64,000 nucleotides of DNA from Arthrobacter cavernae (lineage in GTDB: Bacteria; Actinomycetota; Actinomycetes; Actinomycetales; Micrococcaceae): positions 62,001-126,000 of the forward strand of contig NZ_JAFNLL010000004.1 in the NCBI RefSeq assembly GCF_017368795.1. The letters are read 5' to 3'. The position numbers and the translations under genes were made by a program. The notes under the pieces are model-generated. The model ran no database searches. It saw nothing but the letters and a program-made list of their open reading frames with translations, and was not told the DNA's origin. Below, in pieces: positions 33,637-43,719 of the stretch. Positions within the stretch are counted from its first letter, which is position 1, and each line of letters starts with the position of its first letter.

Positions 33637-34701
33637 TCAGCGTGGAACCGGAACCGAGGCCAGGATGCTGCCCAGGACGTCATCCACGTGCACCCCGTCC
33701 ATCTGGGCTTCCGGACGCAGCCCCACACGGTGCCGCAGGCACGGCAGCGAGAGTGCCTTGACGTCATCCGGGGTGACGAAGCCCCTGCCGGACAGCCACG
33801 CCCAGGCCCGTGAGGTGTTGAGCAGGGCGGTGGCGCCACGGGGCGAAACACCCAGCTGGAACGACGGCGCCGAACGGGTTGCCCGGACCACGTCCACAAC
33901 GTAGGCGAGGATTTCCGGGGCCACCACAACCTGCGAGACGGCGTGGCGGGCCTGTGAGAGCTCCTCGGATCCGGCGACTGCCCGCACGCCCGCCGCGGCG
34001 AGATTGCGCGGATCGAAACCGCTGGCATGCCGGCGGATGACCTCGATCTCCTCGGCCCGGGCCGGCAACGGCATGGTCAGTTTCAGCAGGAAACGGTCAA
34101 GCTGCGCCTCCGGCAGCGGGTACGTCCCCTCGTATTCCACGGGGTTCTGGGTTGCCGCCACAATGAACGGGGCAGGCAGCGGACGGGACACGCCATCCAC
34201 GGATACCTGGTGTTCCTCCATGGCTTCCAGCAGCGAGGCCTGCGTCTTGGGCGGTGTCCGGTTGATTTCGTCGGCCAGCAGGATGTTGGTGAAGACAGGC
34301 CCTTCCCGGAAGCTGAATTCCGCGGTGTGCGAATCGTAGACCAGCGAACCTGTGACGTCGCCCGGCATGAGGTCGGGGGTGAACTGCACCCGTTTGGTGT
34401 CCAGGCTCAATGCCGTGGACAAGGCCCGGACCAGCAGCGTCTTGGCCACTCCGGGCACGCCTTCGAGCAGCACGTGCCCGCCGCACAGCAGGGCGATCAG
34501 CATGCCGGTCACCGTGGACTCCTGCCCGACGACGGCCTTGCCGACTTCGTGCCGGACGTTCAGCAGTGCCTGGCGTGCTGGGTCCGCCGGGGCCGCTTGG
34601 GCGACTTGCGTCGACTGGGCGGGAGCCTGTGCCGCGTAGGGGCCCGCCCCGCCTGAATATCCCTGGCTGGTGTCCGCATAGCCGTTCGGCTGGTTGCTCA
34701 T
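33637..34701 (-). CDS. moxR: MoxR-family AAA+ ATPase
   Basis: A 354-residue AAA+ ATPase. After a Gln/Ala-rich tail of about 45 residues come Walker A LLEGVPGVAKTLL, the sensor and Walker B region NILLADEINRTPPKTQASLLEAMEE, ATQNPVEYEGTYPLPEAQLDRFL and a C-terminal lid domain with SPRGATALL. The typical partner is the DUF58 protein encoded next. ATG at 34701 overlaps the stop of the DUF4350 gene by four bases (ATGA), and GAGGAGG lies ten bases upstream, so translation is coupled. Confidence 0.95.
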   Translation of the reverse strand: MSNQPNGYADTSQGYSGGAGPYAAQAPAQSTQVAQAAPADPARQALLNVRHEVGKAVVGQESTVTGMLIALLCGGHVLLEGVPGVAKTLLVRALSTALSLDTKRVQFTPDLMPGDVTGSLVYDSHTAEFSFREGPVFTNILLADEINRTPPKTQASLLEAMEEHQVSVDGVSRPLPAPFIVAATQNPVEYEGTYPLPEAQLDRFLLKLTMPLPARAEEIEVIRRHASGFDPRNLAAAGVRAVAGSEELSQARHAVSQVVVAPEILAYVVDVVRATRSAPSFQLGVSPRGATALLNTSRAWAWLSGRGFVTPDDVKALSLPCLRHRVGLRPEAQMDGVHVDDVLGSILASVPVPR

Positions 34702-35918
34702 CGGGCTGTTGCCTCCTCTTCGAGTCTTTCGATCTGTTGTGCCCATTGCACGAGTTGTCCTTCGCTTTGCGGCCGGTGGTCCACCAGCACCGTCCTGATC
34801 TCCTGCGGCGGCCTGCCCAGACGCCGGGACACCGCGTCCACCACGGCGTCCGCATCGGCCTCCGCCCCCAGATTGAAGTGCCGGGCGATCCGGGTCATGG
34901 CTCCGGCACGGAGATTGTCCGCTGCCCGCTCCACAGCCCTTGAGTCCTGGTAGAGCCGGGCCCTGCCCTCGGCCGTCTCGGCTGCCTTCACCACCACCGG
35001 CAGCGGCTCGAACACCAAGGGTCCCAGCCGGCGGCCGCGCCACAGCATGGAGAGCAACGCGACCACAGACAGCCAGGGGCCCAGGAAGGCCAGCCACGGC
35101 GGCGCTAGTTCATCGAGGGTGGGGGCATCGTTGCCGGCGGGGATATCGCCGAGGCCCGGCGTGTACCAGACCAGGTCCTGCCCCGTGCCCAGGCTCCGGA
35201 GGGCCAGGGCGGCGTTGCCCTCCTCGTCGAGCAGTCCGTTGCCCAGAAGGGCCGTGCTGCCGACGACCAGCAGCTGTCCGTCCCTGCTGCCGGCAACCAT
35301 GCCCGGCCCCTCGGGGCGCGTCCGGTAGCAGAGCTCGGGTCCCTGGTACGTGAACCCACCGGCGGAAACCGGGCCCGCCGCCTGGGCGTCAGCACGTCCG
35401 CAGCCAGGTTCCAGCGTGCCTGTACCTTCGGGGACAACGCCGCCCGGCCGTATGTCCTGCGTCAGCGCGCCCAGGGTCCGCAGCCGGGGAGCCACAAGGA
35501 CAACGCGCCCTGCGGCGCCGGCGAGCCCGACGAGCTGCTCCTCTTCGAGGAAGCCATGGGCGTCATACAACAGGAGAGTCGCATGATCGCTGCCCGCCAG
35601 CGCCGCATGCGTCGCTTCGAGGGAGTCCGTGGCGGTGACCGTGACTCCATGGCGGCGCAGGATTTCCGCGAGGGCCATTCCGCCTTCAGGGGCCGGGTTC
35701 CGCGTCGACAAAACGGCGGTCTCGGCAGGTGCCTGCAGTTTGCTGACTGTGACGTAGACGAGCATTCCGGCAAAGAGCGCGCCAATGACAATCCACACCA
35801 CATGCCTGCGGGCCCACGCTGTGAAAAGGGCGGAGGCGGAGGCCACCGGGGCCGCCGTCGACGTTCCGCCAGAATGCTGCTCGAATGCTGCCGGGGCCAC
35901 CGGTGTTTCCATGCTCAC
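34698..35918 (-). CDS. DUF4350 domain membrane protein
   Basis: A 406-residue membrane protein: one helix near residues 37-58 (HVVWIVIGALFAGMLVYVTV), a large loop with a DUF4350-like segment (MALAEILRRHGVTVTATDSL, GRVVLVAPRLRTLG), a second helix (LAFLGPWLSVVALLSMLW) and a cytosolic helical C-terminus. The start is GTG at 35918, overlapping the DUF4129 stop as GTGA; METPVAP two codons later is an alternative. It is the regular companion of DUF4129, MoxR and DUF58 genes in actinobacteria. Its biochemical role is unknown. Confidence 0.85.
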   Translation of the reverse strand: MSMETPVAPAAFEQHSGGTSTAAPVASASALFTAWARRHVVWIVIGALFAGMLVYVTVSKLQAPAETAVLSTRNPAPEGGMALAEILRRHGVTVTATDSLEATHAALAGSDHATLLLYDAHGFLEEEQLVGLAGAAGRVVLVAPRLRTLGALTQDIRPGGVVPEGTGTLEPGCGRADAQAAGPVSAGGFTYQGPELCYRTRPEGPGMVAGSRDGQLLVVGSTALLGNGLLDEEGNAALALRSLGTGQDLVWYTPGLGDIPAGNDAPTLDELAPPWLAFLGPWLSVVALLSMLWRGRRLGPLVFEPLPVVVKAAETAEGRARLYQDSRAVERAADNLRAGAMTRIARHFNLGAEADADAVVDAVSRRLGRPPQEIRTVLVDHRPQSEGQLVQWAQQIERLEEEATAR

Positions 35919-36586
35919 AGGGGCACCGCAAATCCGACGCTGTGGTCCCCGTCGAATGCAGGCTTCATCGCCTCCAGATCCGCGTCCAGGTTCCGAACAG
36001 CCTCGTAGTCGGCGGCCGAAGCCCCCGCCTTGCCGTAGCGCACCGCATCGAACACCGTGGCCGCGGAGTCGAGCCGTTGCCGGGCAGGGCCGAAGGCCTG
36101 TCCCAGCTGGGCCGCGGCCTCGTCCGCTGTCCGGCCTGCCCGCGCTTCGATAACGGTGCGGTCTTCGGCCGAACGCACCAGCGCACGGAACTGCTCGACG
36201 ACGGCGGTCTGCCAGTCGCTGCGCCCGGCGGCTGCCGAGGCACGGCTACGGTAAACATCGGCGTCGAGGGCGGGCTCGCCGTCGAAAACGTCCTTGGCCG
36301 TCCGCCGCCGGGCATTCAGGCGGGGGCGGACCAGGATGACGGCCACGATGACCAGGACCACAGCGAGGGCGCCGAAGAGCGCTACGGCAATGTCGCCGTT
36401 CGGGCCTGTATTGCCGCTGTCAAGGGATGCCAGCCAGTCCAGGAAATCGCGCCACAGCTGGTCGAGCCAGCTCGGCTGGGCGGCGGGATACTGAGGCTTG
36501 GCCAACTCCTCAATTGCCCATCGCCGTGCTTCGTCACGGTCCGGGGTGACGGGTGGTTCGGTGGCAGCCAGCAAAGAGCAGATCAT
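35915..36586 (-). CDS. DUF4129 domain membrane protein
   Basis: A 223-residue protein with one transmembrane helix (VALFGALAVVLVIVAVILV, about residues 70-90) after a short exported N-terminus that includes WLDQLWRDFLDWLASLD. The cytosolic C-terminal DUF4129 domain has WQTAVVEQFRALVRSAEDR. ATG at 36586 is chosen because it overlaps the upstream gene's stop as ATGA; a longer frame to 36625 would overlap that gene by over 40 bases. It belongs to the MoxR-associated cluster. Confidence 0.87.
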   Translation of the reverse strand: MICSLLAATEPPVTPDRDEARRWAIEELAKPQYPAAQPSWLDQLWRDFLDWLASLDSGNTGPNGDIAVALFGALAVVLVIVAVILVRPRLNARRRTAKDVFDGEPALDADVYRSRASAAAGRSDWQTAVVEQFRALVRSAEDRTVIEARAGRTADEAAAQLGQAFGPARQRLDSAATVFDAVRYGKAGASAADYEAVRNLDADLEAMKPAFDGDHSVGFAVPL

Positions 36587-37857
36587 GCCGTGGGGTGCCC
36601 TTGCCCGGGCGGCGTGCCGGGCCACGACCCATTGCCGTTAGGCCAGGATGCGCCTCGGCTGGACGTGGACGGGCGCCTGCCCGGTATGCCGTCAGCCTCG
36701 GCCCCGCTTTCCAGCAGACGCAGCAGCTCCACGTCCAGGCCGTCGCGGCGCATCCGCAGATCGAAGTAGATCAGGGCGTTTGCCGAGGACTGGTAGGCGA
36801 AGCCCACGGCACCGATCAGTGCCGTCACTACCAGCGAAACAATCGTCAGGATGATCGACGTGGAGGTGAACGCCTCTTCACCTCCGTGCGGTGAGACGAC
36901 GGAAGCGATGCCGCCTGCAGCGAGGCTGAGCGGGATCTGGACGATGTTGGAGATCAGCCCGATCATCAGGACGATGACCACCACGATGCCGAAGATCCGC
37001 CACCAGTTGTTCTTGGTCAGCCGCCAGGAACGCAGGAGGCTTTCGTAGACGCCGGCTTCTTCGACCACAACCACGGCCGGTGCCACCAGGAGCCTCATGG
37101 CCATCCAGAGGAAGGCCACCAGGACGCCAAGGCCCAGGAGAAAGACCAGAACCAGGCCGGCGGGGCCGAGGGCTACCAGCAGCAGCGCCGACAAGCCAAC
37201 GAACGCGGCGCCAGCGAGCAGGCTGCCGAACGTTAGCAGAGCGGCCACACCAAGCAACGGCCAGATCCGGGAGCCGGTGAGTGTCCACATCTGTTTGAAT
37301 CCTGTGCGCCGGTTGAGGACGGACCGAGAGACCGGGACCACCATCACACCCTGCAGCACCGATCCAAGGAAAGCCGACAACACCGCCGCCCCCAGACCTG
37401 CCATGACGATTCCGAGCAGGGGTCCAAGGAGTTCATCCATGGATTCCGGATCCATGTACGGGATCCTGCCCGCAAGTCCGAGTGTCATCATGCTGATGAC
37501 CCCCACCAGTCCGGTGCTGATGACTTGGAAGATCAGCGCCGAGCCAAACATCGGCGCGGCATTGCGCCGGATGGTCTGGAACGAGCCGTCCAGGATCTCC
37601 CCGAAAAGGAGCGGGCGAAGGGGGACGATCCCAGGTTTCGGGGGTGCAATGTACGCCGGGTGGGGGTAGTGGCCGCCGCCTGACGGCCAGCGTGGGTCCG
37701 GAGCCCCGCCCCAGGGCTGCTGGGGCCATCCAGGCTGCTGCCCGCCCCATTGCGGCTGTTGGCCCCGCTGCGGCGGCTGTCCACCCCACTGCGGCTGGGC
37801 GCCCCACACAGGCTGCTGCCAAGGCTCCGGCGGCTTGCCAGGCTCTGGATATGACAC
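36583..37857 (-). CDS. multi-pass membrane protein, glycerophosphoryl diester phosphodiesterase membrane-domain family
   Basis: A 424-residue membrane protein. The first 75 residues are Pro/Gln/Gly/Trp-rich (repeats of QPQWGGQ), then RPLLFGEILDGSFQTIRRNAAPM, the conserved start of the membrane domain, and about six hydrophobic segments up to residue 375. The last 40 residues are a polar Pro/Ser/Gly tail. The catalytic phosphodiesterase domain is absent, so the family name refers only to the membrane part. It is the first gene of the four overlapping genes leading into moxR, diverging from mtrA across about 250 bp. Confidence 0.82.
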   Translation of the reverse strand: MSYPEPGKPPEPWQQPVWGAQPQWGGQPPQRGQQPQWGGQQPGWPQQPWGGAPDPRWPSGGGHYPHPAYIAPPKPGIVPLRPLLFGEILDGSFQTIRRNAAPMFGSALIFQVISTGLVGVISMMTLGLAGRIPYMDPESMDELLGPLLGIVMAGLGAAVLSAFLGSVLQGVMVVPVSRSVLNRRTGFKQMWTLTGSRIWPLLGVAALLTFGSLLAGAAFVGLSALLLVALGPAGLVLVFLLGLGVLVAFLWMAMRLLVAPAVVVVEEAGVYESLLRSWRLTKNNWWRIFGIVVVIVLMIGLISNIVQIPLSLAAGGIASVVSPHGGEEAFTSTSIILTIVSLVVTALIGAVGFAYQSSANALIYFDLRMRRDGLDVELLRLLESGAEADGIPGRRPSTSSRGASWPNGNGSWPGTPPGQGHPTA

Positions 37858-38105
37858 GTTTTCCTCCCCACGAGGTCCGGTCCGCCGGCAATCGACGCCC
37901 CCAAGAAAATCGACCCTCGCCCCCAGCCTATAGTTCCGCCGTCGTGCCTCATAGCCCCGGCACTGTCCGCGGGCGGCCCCGGCCTCGACACGGCCGGGAC
38001 CCCGGCCGTACCGGAGCGCGGCCTGCCCGGCGGGCGACGGGGCGACGCCATGCCGGGCACCTCCGGCAACGGGACAAAGCCCTGTTGATAAGGGAATATG
38101 TAACT

Positions 38106-38780
38106 ATGAAGGCACGGATTCTGGTAGTAGACGACGACGAAGCGCTGGCTGAGATGATCGGCATCGTCCTGCGCAATGATGGTTTTGAGCCGGTGTTCTG
38201 CGCGGACGGCGGCCAGGCGCTGGAGATCTTCCGTTCGTCCAAGCCGGACCTCGTGCTGCTCGATCTCATGCTGCCCGGTTCTGACGGGATCGAGGTGTGC
38301 AGGCAGATCCGCGGGGAATCGGATGTCCCCATCGTCATGCTCACGGCAAAGTCGGACACCTCCGACGTCGTCAGGGGCCTGGAATCCGGTGCCGACGACT
38401 ATGTCCCCAAGCCTTTCAAGCCCGCCGAACTCGTCGCACGGGTCCGCGCGCGGCTGCGTCCCGGGGATCAGAAGGCCCCGGAAACACTGCGCATCGCGGA
38501 CGTGACCATCGACGTCGCCGGCCACCTGGTGACCCGCGGCGGCGAGCGTATTTCGCTGACCCCGCTGGAGTTCGACCTGCTGGTGGCCCTGGCCCGGAAG
38601 CCCTGGCAGGTCTTCACCCGTGAGTTGTTGCTCGAACAGGTCTGGGGGTACCGCCACGCGGCCGATACTCGCCTGGTCAACGTCCATGTCCAGCGTCTGC
38701 GCTCCAAGATTGAACGCGATCCGGAAGCGCCCGAAGTCGTCCTGACGGTGCGCGGTGTCGGCTATAAAGCAGGTTCCTGA
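38106..38780 (+). CDS. mtrA: two-component response regulator MtrA
   Basis: A 224-residue OmpR/PhoB-type regulator. The receiver domain has the acidic pocket VVDDDEA (residues 7-13) and the phospho-acceptor Asp53 in LLDLMLPG; the C-terminal winged helix carries LTPLEFDLLVALARKP and VNVHVQRLRSKIE. In actinobacteria MtrA links cell division, cell-wall growth and DNA replication, and is an essential or core regulator in many. ATG at 38106 has AAGGGA upstream. Its 3' end overlaps mtrB by 26 bases. The adjacent mtrB-lpqB confirms the identity. Confidence 0.97.
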   Translation: MKARILVVDDDEALAEMIGIVLRNDGFEPVFCADGGQALEIFRSSKPDLVLLDLMLPGSDGIEVCRQIRGESDVPIVMLTAKSDTSDVVRGLESGADDYVPKPFKPAELVARVRARLRPGDQKAPETLRIADVTIDVAGHLVTRGGERISLTPLEFDLLVALARKPWQVFTRELLLEQVWGYRHAADTRLVNVHVQRLRSKIERDPEAPEVVLTVRGVGYKAGS

Positions 38781-40689
38781 GCCCACTGCCGGCAAGCCCG
38801 GCGGTCCGGACCGGTCCGACGCCGGACTCGCCACGTCCGGACACGCGGCGCCCCAGGCCGGGGAGCCGGGCCACGTCGCGCCGGAACACACTGACGCGCA
38901 TGCGCTGAACCTGCCCTGGCTGATGTCCAGGGCCCGGATCTGGATCCGCCGCGGACTCATCTTGGCGCTGCGTGTTTCCCGGCTCGTGGTGACCGGCGTC
39001 CGCCAGATCCGTCCGGGGCTCCGCTTCCTGCGCCATTCCTTGCTGCGGCGCTGGCGCCGTTCACTGGAGTTCCGGACCGTCCTCATGACACTGGTGCTCG
39101 CCATCACCTCGTTCGCCGTGGTCGGGGCATACCTGTCCAACCAGATCGCGAACAACCTGTTCCAGGAGCGACTGGCGCAGGCCGAGTCCGAATCCAGCTA
39201 CAACGTCAAGCAGGTGCAGGACACCTTCAACGGCGCCCAGGTCACCGATCAGTCCAGTGTCATCACCCTGGTCTACGACACGCTGAACGCCGTGGAGGGC
39301 CGCGGCGACGTCATCCAACGCCGCTATGTCTTCGAAGCGATGCCGGAGCAGACCAAGCCCCGCAACCGCTGGGTGGAGTCGCGCGCCTCCGACCAGCTGA
39401 CGGTCAGGGTCATCCCGCCGGAGCTGCGCAAGGCCGTGCAGGAATCGGGAACGGACCAATACTGGGCCTCCACCGAATTCCCTGTGGGCAATGAGGACCG
39501 GCCCGGCATCGCCGTCGGGAACAAGGTCGACTTCAACGGAACCGTCTACGAGCTGTACCTTATCTACGACCTCAACACTGCCCAACAGACGCTCGACGAG
39601 ATCCAGAACGTGCTGTGGACCGGCGGCGTGGCACTGGTCCTGATGATCGGTGCCATCGCCTGGTATGTGACCAGGAACGTGGTCAGTCCCGTGAGCCATG
39701 CCGCTGTCGTGTCCGAAAAGCTCGCCGCCGGGCAGCTCCAGGAACGCATGGTGGTCAAGGGCGAGGACGAGGTGGCCAGGCTGGGAGCCTCCTTCAACCA
39801 CATGGCCGCCAGCCTGCAGGAGCAGATCACGCAGCTCGCCACGCTCTCGCAAATGCAGCAGCGCTTTGTCTCCGATGTCTCCCACGAGCTGCGGACGCCG
39901 CTCACCACGGTGCGGATGGCCGCGGAAGTCCTCTACGACGCCCGCGGCGACTTCGACCCCATGAACAAGCGCTCGGCGGAACTTCTCTACAACCAGGTGG
40001 AGCGTTTCCAGTCCCTGCTCTCGGACCTTCTGGAAATTTCCCGTTTCGACGCCGGCGCAGCGGTGCTTGATGCCGAACCGCAGGACATCTTCCAGGTGGT
40101 CGGCCACGTGATCGAAGGAGCGTCGCCTGTTGCCGCCGAATACGGCTCGGAGGTCAGGCTGAACACCCGGCAGAAGAGCATCATCGTCGAAATGGATTCG
40201 CGCCGGATCGACCGCATCCTGCGGAACCTGCTGCTCAACGCCCTGGAACACGGTGACGGAAAACCGGTCAACGTCTCCGTCGCGGCCAACCACGATGCCG
40301 TTGCCATCTCCGTCCGGGACCACGGCATCGGCATGAGCCAGGCCGAGGCCGCCCGGGTCTTCGACCGTTTCTGGCGGGCCGATCCTGCCCGTGCCCGGAC
40401 CACGGGCGGCAGCGGACTGGGGCTGTCCATCGCGGCGGAGGACACCAAACTCCATGGCGGCTGGCTGCAGGCCTGGGGCCGCAAGGGCTCCGGATCCAAT
40501 TTCCGCCTGACGCTGCCGCTCAAACAGGGAGGGACCATCCTGAAATCGCCGCTGCAGCTGGAACCTGCCGACATTGAGCTGCCCGGAGCCGCCCCGGAAC
40601 GGCAGATGCTGGTCCTGGGGGCCGAGCCGGCAGCCCCGAGCACCGCCGAGCCGAGCAGCACCGCGCCGAACAGCGGAGGTCCCTCTTGA
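38755..40689 (+). CDS. mtrB: sensor histidine kinase MtrB
   Basis: A 644-residue membrane kinase. Two transmembrane helices (about [20 protein letters not shown] and [20 protein letters not shown]) flank a 170-residue sensor domain. HAMP, HisKA ([18 protein letters not shown], with the phosphorylated His) and HATPase domains follow, with [14 protein letters not shown] and [10 protein letters not shown] motifs. GTG at 38755 lies inside the end of mtrA. A Pro/Ser/Ala-rich tail of about 50 residues ends the protein. It is the cognate partner of MtrA, with LpqB downstream as modulator. Confidence 0.96.
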   Translation: MSAIKQVPEPTAGKPGGPDRSDAGLATSGHAAPQAGEPGHVAPEHTDAHALNLPWLMSRARIWIRRGLILALRVSRLVVTGVRQIRPGLRFLRHSLLRRWRRSLEFRTVLMTLVLAITSFAVVGAYLSNQIANNLFQERLAQAESESSYNVKQVQDTFNGAQVTDQSSVITLVYDTLNAVEGRGDVIQRRYVFEAMPEQTKPRNRWVESRASDQLTVRVIPPELRKAVQESGTDQYWASTEFPVGNEDRPGIAVGNKVDFNGTVYELYLIYDLNTAQQTLDEIQNVLWTGGVALVLMIGAIAWYVTRNVVSPVSHAAVVSEKLAAGQLQERMVVKGEDEVARLGASFNHMAASLQEQITQLATLSQMQQRFVSDVSHELRTPLTTVRMAAEVLYDARGDFDPMNKRSAELLYNQVERFQSLLSDLLEISRFDAGAAVLDAEPQDIFQVVGHVIEGASPVAAEYGSEVRLNTRQKSIIVEMDSRRIDRILRNLLLNALEHGDGKPVNVSVAANHDAVAISVRDHGIGMSQAEAARVFDRFWRADPARARTTGGSGLGLSIAAEDTKLHGGWLQAWGRKGSGSNFRLTLPLKQGGTILKSPLQLEPADIELPGAAPERQMLVLGAEPAAPSTAEPSSTAPNSGGPS

Positions 40690-42407
40690 ACACGGCACGT
40701 TTCTCCCGCATCCGGACCGTGGTGGCGGTTCTCGCCATCCTTCTGCTCGCCCTGACGTCGTGCGCCCAGATTCCACGGTCCGGCCCGGTGGGGAAGAGCA
40801 AGGACGGCGGCGGCGGCAATCCCAACAATGCACCGGTCTTCTTCCCCGCACCACCCCGCAGCGGTGCCAGCCAGGAGAGCGTCATCGAGGACTTTTACAG
40901 CGCAGGAAGCGGCTACGAGGACGATTACGCCGTGGCCCGCCAGTACCTTACACAGGCACAGTCCGTGACCTGGAAGCCGGACAACCGGGCGCTGGTCTTC
41001 CGTTCCGCGCAGGTCGTCAAGACCGGCGTCGAGAACGAGTACAGCTTCGAACTCGATCTTGCCTATGCCGTGGATGCCGACGGCGTCGCCACGCAGTTTC
41101 CGGCCGGCACCAAGGAAATCATTCCGGTGACGGTGAACGAGGTCGAGGGGGAGTGGCGGATCGCCAAGGTCCCGGACGGGACGGCCATCCCGGAGGAGAC
41201 CTTCAAGGTCATCTACGGTGCCCATCCCATCTATTTCTACGACCCAAGCTTCAGCTATGCCGTGCCGGATGTCCGCTGGTTCATCAAGAAGAAGACCGTC
41301 AAATCAATGACCAGTGCGCTGCTGGCGGGGCCGGCCCCATACTTGCGCGGCGCCGTCGTCAGTGCGTTCCCTTCGGGCATGAAGCTGGCCCGCGAATCAG
41401 TGCCCGTGGTCTCAGGTTCGGCCCAGGTGGACCTCTCGGCCAAGGAGCTCCTCGAGGCCTCGGCGGAGGACCGTCAGCGCATGCAGAACCAGCTGGCGCT
41501 GACCTTCCGCGGTCAGCCGAATGTCATCAACGTGCAGCTGCGTGCCGACCAGGATCTTGTCAGGGTGGAGGACAACGGCTCTGTGCTGCCCCCTGTCCTG
41601 GACAAGAGCGTGCCCTCGCGCCAGATCGCCGTGAGTAACAATGAACTTGTACGGTACGAGAACAACCGGCTGTCGCCCGTTCCGGACATGCAGCCCGTTG
41701 CGGGTCTTGGCCCGCGGACGCCGGCCGAATCGCCGGTGTCGCAGGCAGTCGCCTTCCTCAACGGCGACCGCACCAGCCTGTATTCGATCCTGCCCGGCCA
41801 GCCGGCCCGCCAGCTCACTACCCGAAGCATCCTCACCCGCCCTTCCTTCAGCATCCAGGACTGGGTGTGGACGGCGGGGCCGGGCGCAAACGGCGTCGCC
41901 GAGGTCGTGGCGTTCCGTCCATCCGGCATAGCCCAGGGGATGGCCGTGCCAACGGTGAACATTGCACCGCCATGGCTCACCGGGCGGACGGTGAAGGATT
42001 TCCGGGTGTCCCGGGACGGTGCCCGGGCGCTGGTCATCTCGGAGCTCAACGGCAAGACGTCCGTGCAGATCACGGGAATCGTCAGGAATGCCGACGGCGC
42101 CCCCAAGGACCTCACCGCGCCCGTGACCCTGCTGAGCAGCACCTCGCCGGACCAGGGCGTCTGGGTGAACGGAATCACAGTGGCCGTAGTGCGCGCGTCC
42201 GCCACGGGCATGGTGGTGCCGGAGCTTTTGTCCCTGACGTCCGGGGAGCCGCAGGAGCTGGCACCCTGGGAAGGACTGACCACGCTCAGCGCTGGCAACG
42301 GGGCAGAGGAAATCTTCGGACAGTCCGCCGAGGGCGTTTTCCAACGGGTCGGCAACGGCTGGGAGCTGCAGCTCAAGGGGCCGGCGGAACCCGCGTTCCC
42401 CGGCTAG
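40686..42407 (+). CDS. lpqB: lipoprotein LpqB
   Basis: A 573-residue exported lipoprotein. The signal peptide ends in the lipobox LALTSCAQ, with Cys as the lipidation site near residue 19. A GerMN domain (about residues 200-330) is followed by the beta-propeller-like LpqB C-terminal domain. In mycobacteria LpqB interacts with the MtrB sensor domain and tunes MtrA. The TTG start overlaps the mtrB stop by four bases (TTGA), with GGAGG just upstream, so the three genes are translationally coupled. Confidence 0.95.
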   Translation: MNTARFSRIRTVVAVLAILLLALTSCAQIPRSGPVGKSKDGGGGNPNNAPVFFPAPPRSGASQESVIEDFYSAGSGYEDDYAVARQYLTQAQSVTWKPDNRALVFRSAQVVKTGVENEYSFELDLAYAVDADGVATQFPAGTKEIIPVTVNEVEGEWRIAKVPDGTAIPEETFKVIYGAHPIYFYDPSFSYAVPDVRWFIKKKTVKSMTSALLAGPAPYLRGAVVSAFPSGMKLARESVPVVSGSAQVDLSAKELLEASAEDRQRMQNQLALTFRGQPNVINVQLRADQDLVRVEDNGSVLPPVLDKSVPSRQIAVSNNELVRYENNRLSPVPDMQPVAGLGPRTPAESPVSQAVAFLNGDRTSLYSILPGQPARQLTTRSILTRPSFSIQDWVWTAGPGANGVAEVVAFRPSGIAQGMAVPTVNIAPPWLTGRTVKDFRVSRDGARALVISELNGKTSVQITGIVRNADGAPKDLTAPVTLLSSTSPDQGVWVNGITVAVVRASATGMVVPELLSLTSGEPQELAPWEGLTTLSAGNGAEEIFGQSAEGVFQRVGNGWELQLKGPAEPAFPG

Positions 42408-42508
42408 TCTGTCCGGCTGTTTATCCACACGGCTGTTTTCCACGGCTGTTTTGCACATAGTCGCGATCCGCGGTTTTGCGTGCCGTGGCGGCCACGGATG
42501 CTGGAAGC

Positions 42509-43585
42509 ATGAACTACGACGACGGCGGGTCCGGCAGGCGCCCCGGCGTACGGTCCGCGCCCGGGGACAGGATTCAAAACCGGGCGCCGGCTCAAAACCG
42601 GGCCGGGGTTCAAAACCGGGCGCGGGACCCGGATCTTCTGGCCCGGGACCCCGCTGCTGCTGGGCACCGGGGAATCCACGCGGCTCGTGCCCTTCGCTTT
42701 GCACAGGCGGCCGGCGGTGCAGTGAAGGACCTTGGGGCACTTCTGGTACCCGTGGACTGCGTCTGCTGTGGCGTGGAGGACACGGTCTTGTGTTCCTCGT
42801 GCGCGCGGCGGCTCCGCGCCTTGTGCCGGCAACCCTTCCGTGCCGAGGCCCAGGCGCCGTCCCTGGTCGGCCTCGATGGTTCCGTTCTCCTGCCGGTGGT
42901 GGCTGCCGGGCCGTACCGGGACGAGCTCGCACAGGCCGTGCTTTCGTTCAAGCATCATGGCCAGGGCCGGCTGGCCGGAGCCCTGGCCGTCTGCATGGCG
43001 AATGCCGTGTCTGCTGCCACCGGAGGCCGGCAGGGTTTCTGCCTCGTGCCCGTGCCCACGAGCGGGGCGGCCTTCCGTCGTCGCGGGTTCAGCCCTGTGC
43101 ACTTGTTGCTGGGGTCCCTGCGCCGCCGCCGGGCGCTTCCCGGTACCGACATCCTCGATGCCCTTTCCAAAGTGCCTCCGGCCTTTGCCCCCGGATCTTT
43201 CGGTTTCCTGCGCAAACTGCCCGCCAGATGGGCGGAGGCCGTGCTTGGGCGGTCCGGCCCAGGCTCAGGGGGAGGGCAGAAGGGACTCGGGCAGGGCGAG
43301 CGGGCCCGCCGCGTCCGAGGATCCATGCGCGTGCGGCAAGGACGCATCTCCCGCCGTCTGCAGGGACAGCAGTGCCTCATCATCGACGACGTCCTCACCA
43401 CCGGAGCCACACTCGCCGAGGCAGCCCGCGCCGTGGAGGCAGCGGGCGGAATCGTTTGCGGGGCGGTGGTGCTCGCCGCTGCCCGGCCGCCGGCCCACGG
43501 GGAAGACTCCGCGGCCGGGGCGCCACCACAGCGCGGACGACTCAAACAAAATTTAAGTGACGAAAGGGTGAATTACCCGTGGTGA
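42509..43585 (+). CDS. comF: ComF-family phosphoribosyltransferase-like protein
   Basis: A ComF-family protein. The zinc-finger-like part CVCC...CSSC is followed by VPVPTSGAAFRRRGFSPVHLL and the phosphoribosyltransferase PRPP loop LIIDDVLTTGATLAEA. In naturally competent bacteria ComF takes part in DNA uptake; in actinobacteria its role is unproven. ATG at 42509 is the first good start, giving 358 residues. A GTG at 42722 gives a more usual 288-residue protein beginning just before the zinc finger, and may be the true start. The extra N-terminus is low complexity and includes three QNRA repeats from an 18-bp tandem repeat. The start call is uncertain; the family call is firm. Confidence 0.85.
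   Translation: MNYDDGGSGRRPGVRSAPGDRIQNRAPAQNRAGVQNRARDPDLLARDPAAAGHRGIHAARALRFAQAAGGAVKDLGALLVPVDCVCCGVEDTVLCSSCARRLRALCRQPFRAEAQAPSLVGLDGSVLLPVVAAGPYRDELAQAVLSFKHHGQGRLAGALAVCMANAVSAATGGRQGFCLVPVPTSGAAFRRRGFSPVHLLLGSLRRRRALPGTDILDALSKVPPAFAPGSFGFLRKLPARWAEAVLGRSGPGSGGGQKGLGQGERARRVRGSMRVRQGRISRRLQGQQCLIIDDVLTTGATLAEAARAVEAAGGIVCGAVVLAAARPPAHGEDSAAGAPPQRGRLKQNLSDERVNYPW
42574..42627 (+). repeat. three tandem 18-bp repeats in the 5' part of comF
   Basis: Three copies of TCAAAACCGGGCGCCGGC with small changes, at 42574, 42592 and 42610. If translated they give QNRAPA-QNRAGV-QNRARD. Confidence 0.8.
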
Positions 43586-43645
43586 TGAACTAACGTCGGT
43601 TATGGGTACCAAGAACAGATGTACCTGTCGATAGCGGCTCGGAAA

Positions 43646-43674
43646 GGGGCTCGACTGTCAGTCAGATGAGCCCC
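43646..43674 (+). other. small hairpin in the leader before hpf
   Basis: GGGGCTC (43646-43652) and GAGCCCC (43668-43674) around a 15-base loop, 46 bases before the hpf start. It may end comF transcripts or shape the hpf leader. Confidence 0.3.
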
Positions 43675-43719
43675 CAATCAACGTCGCTGTCGTGTCACCT
43701 GAGTAGTTTGGAGGGCACC

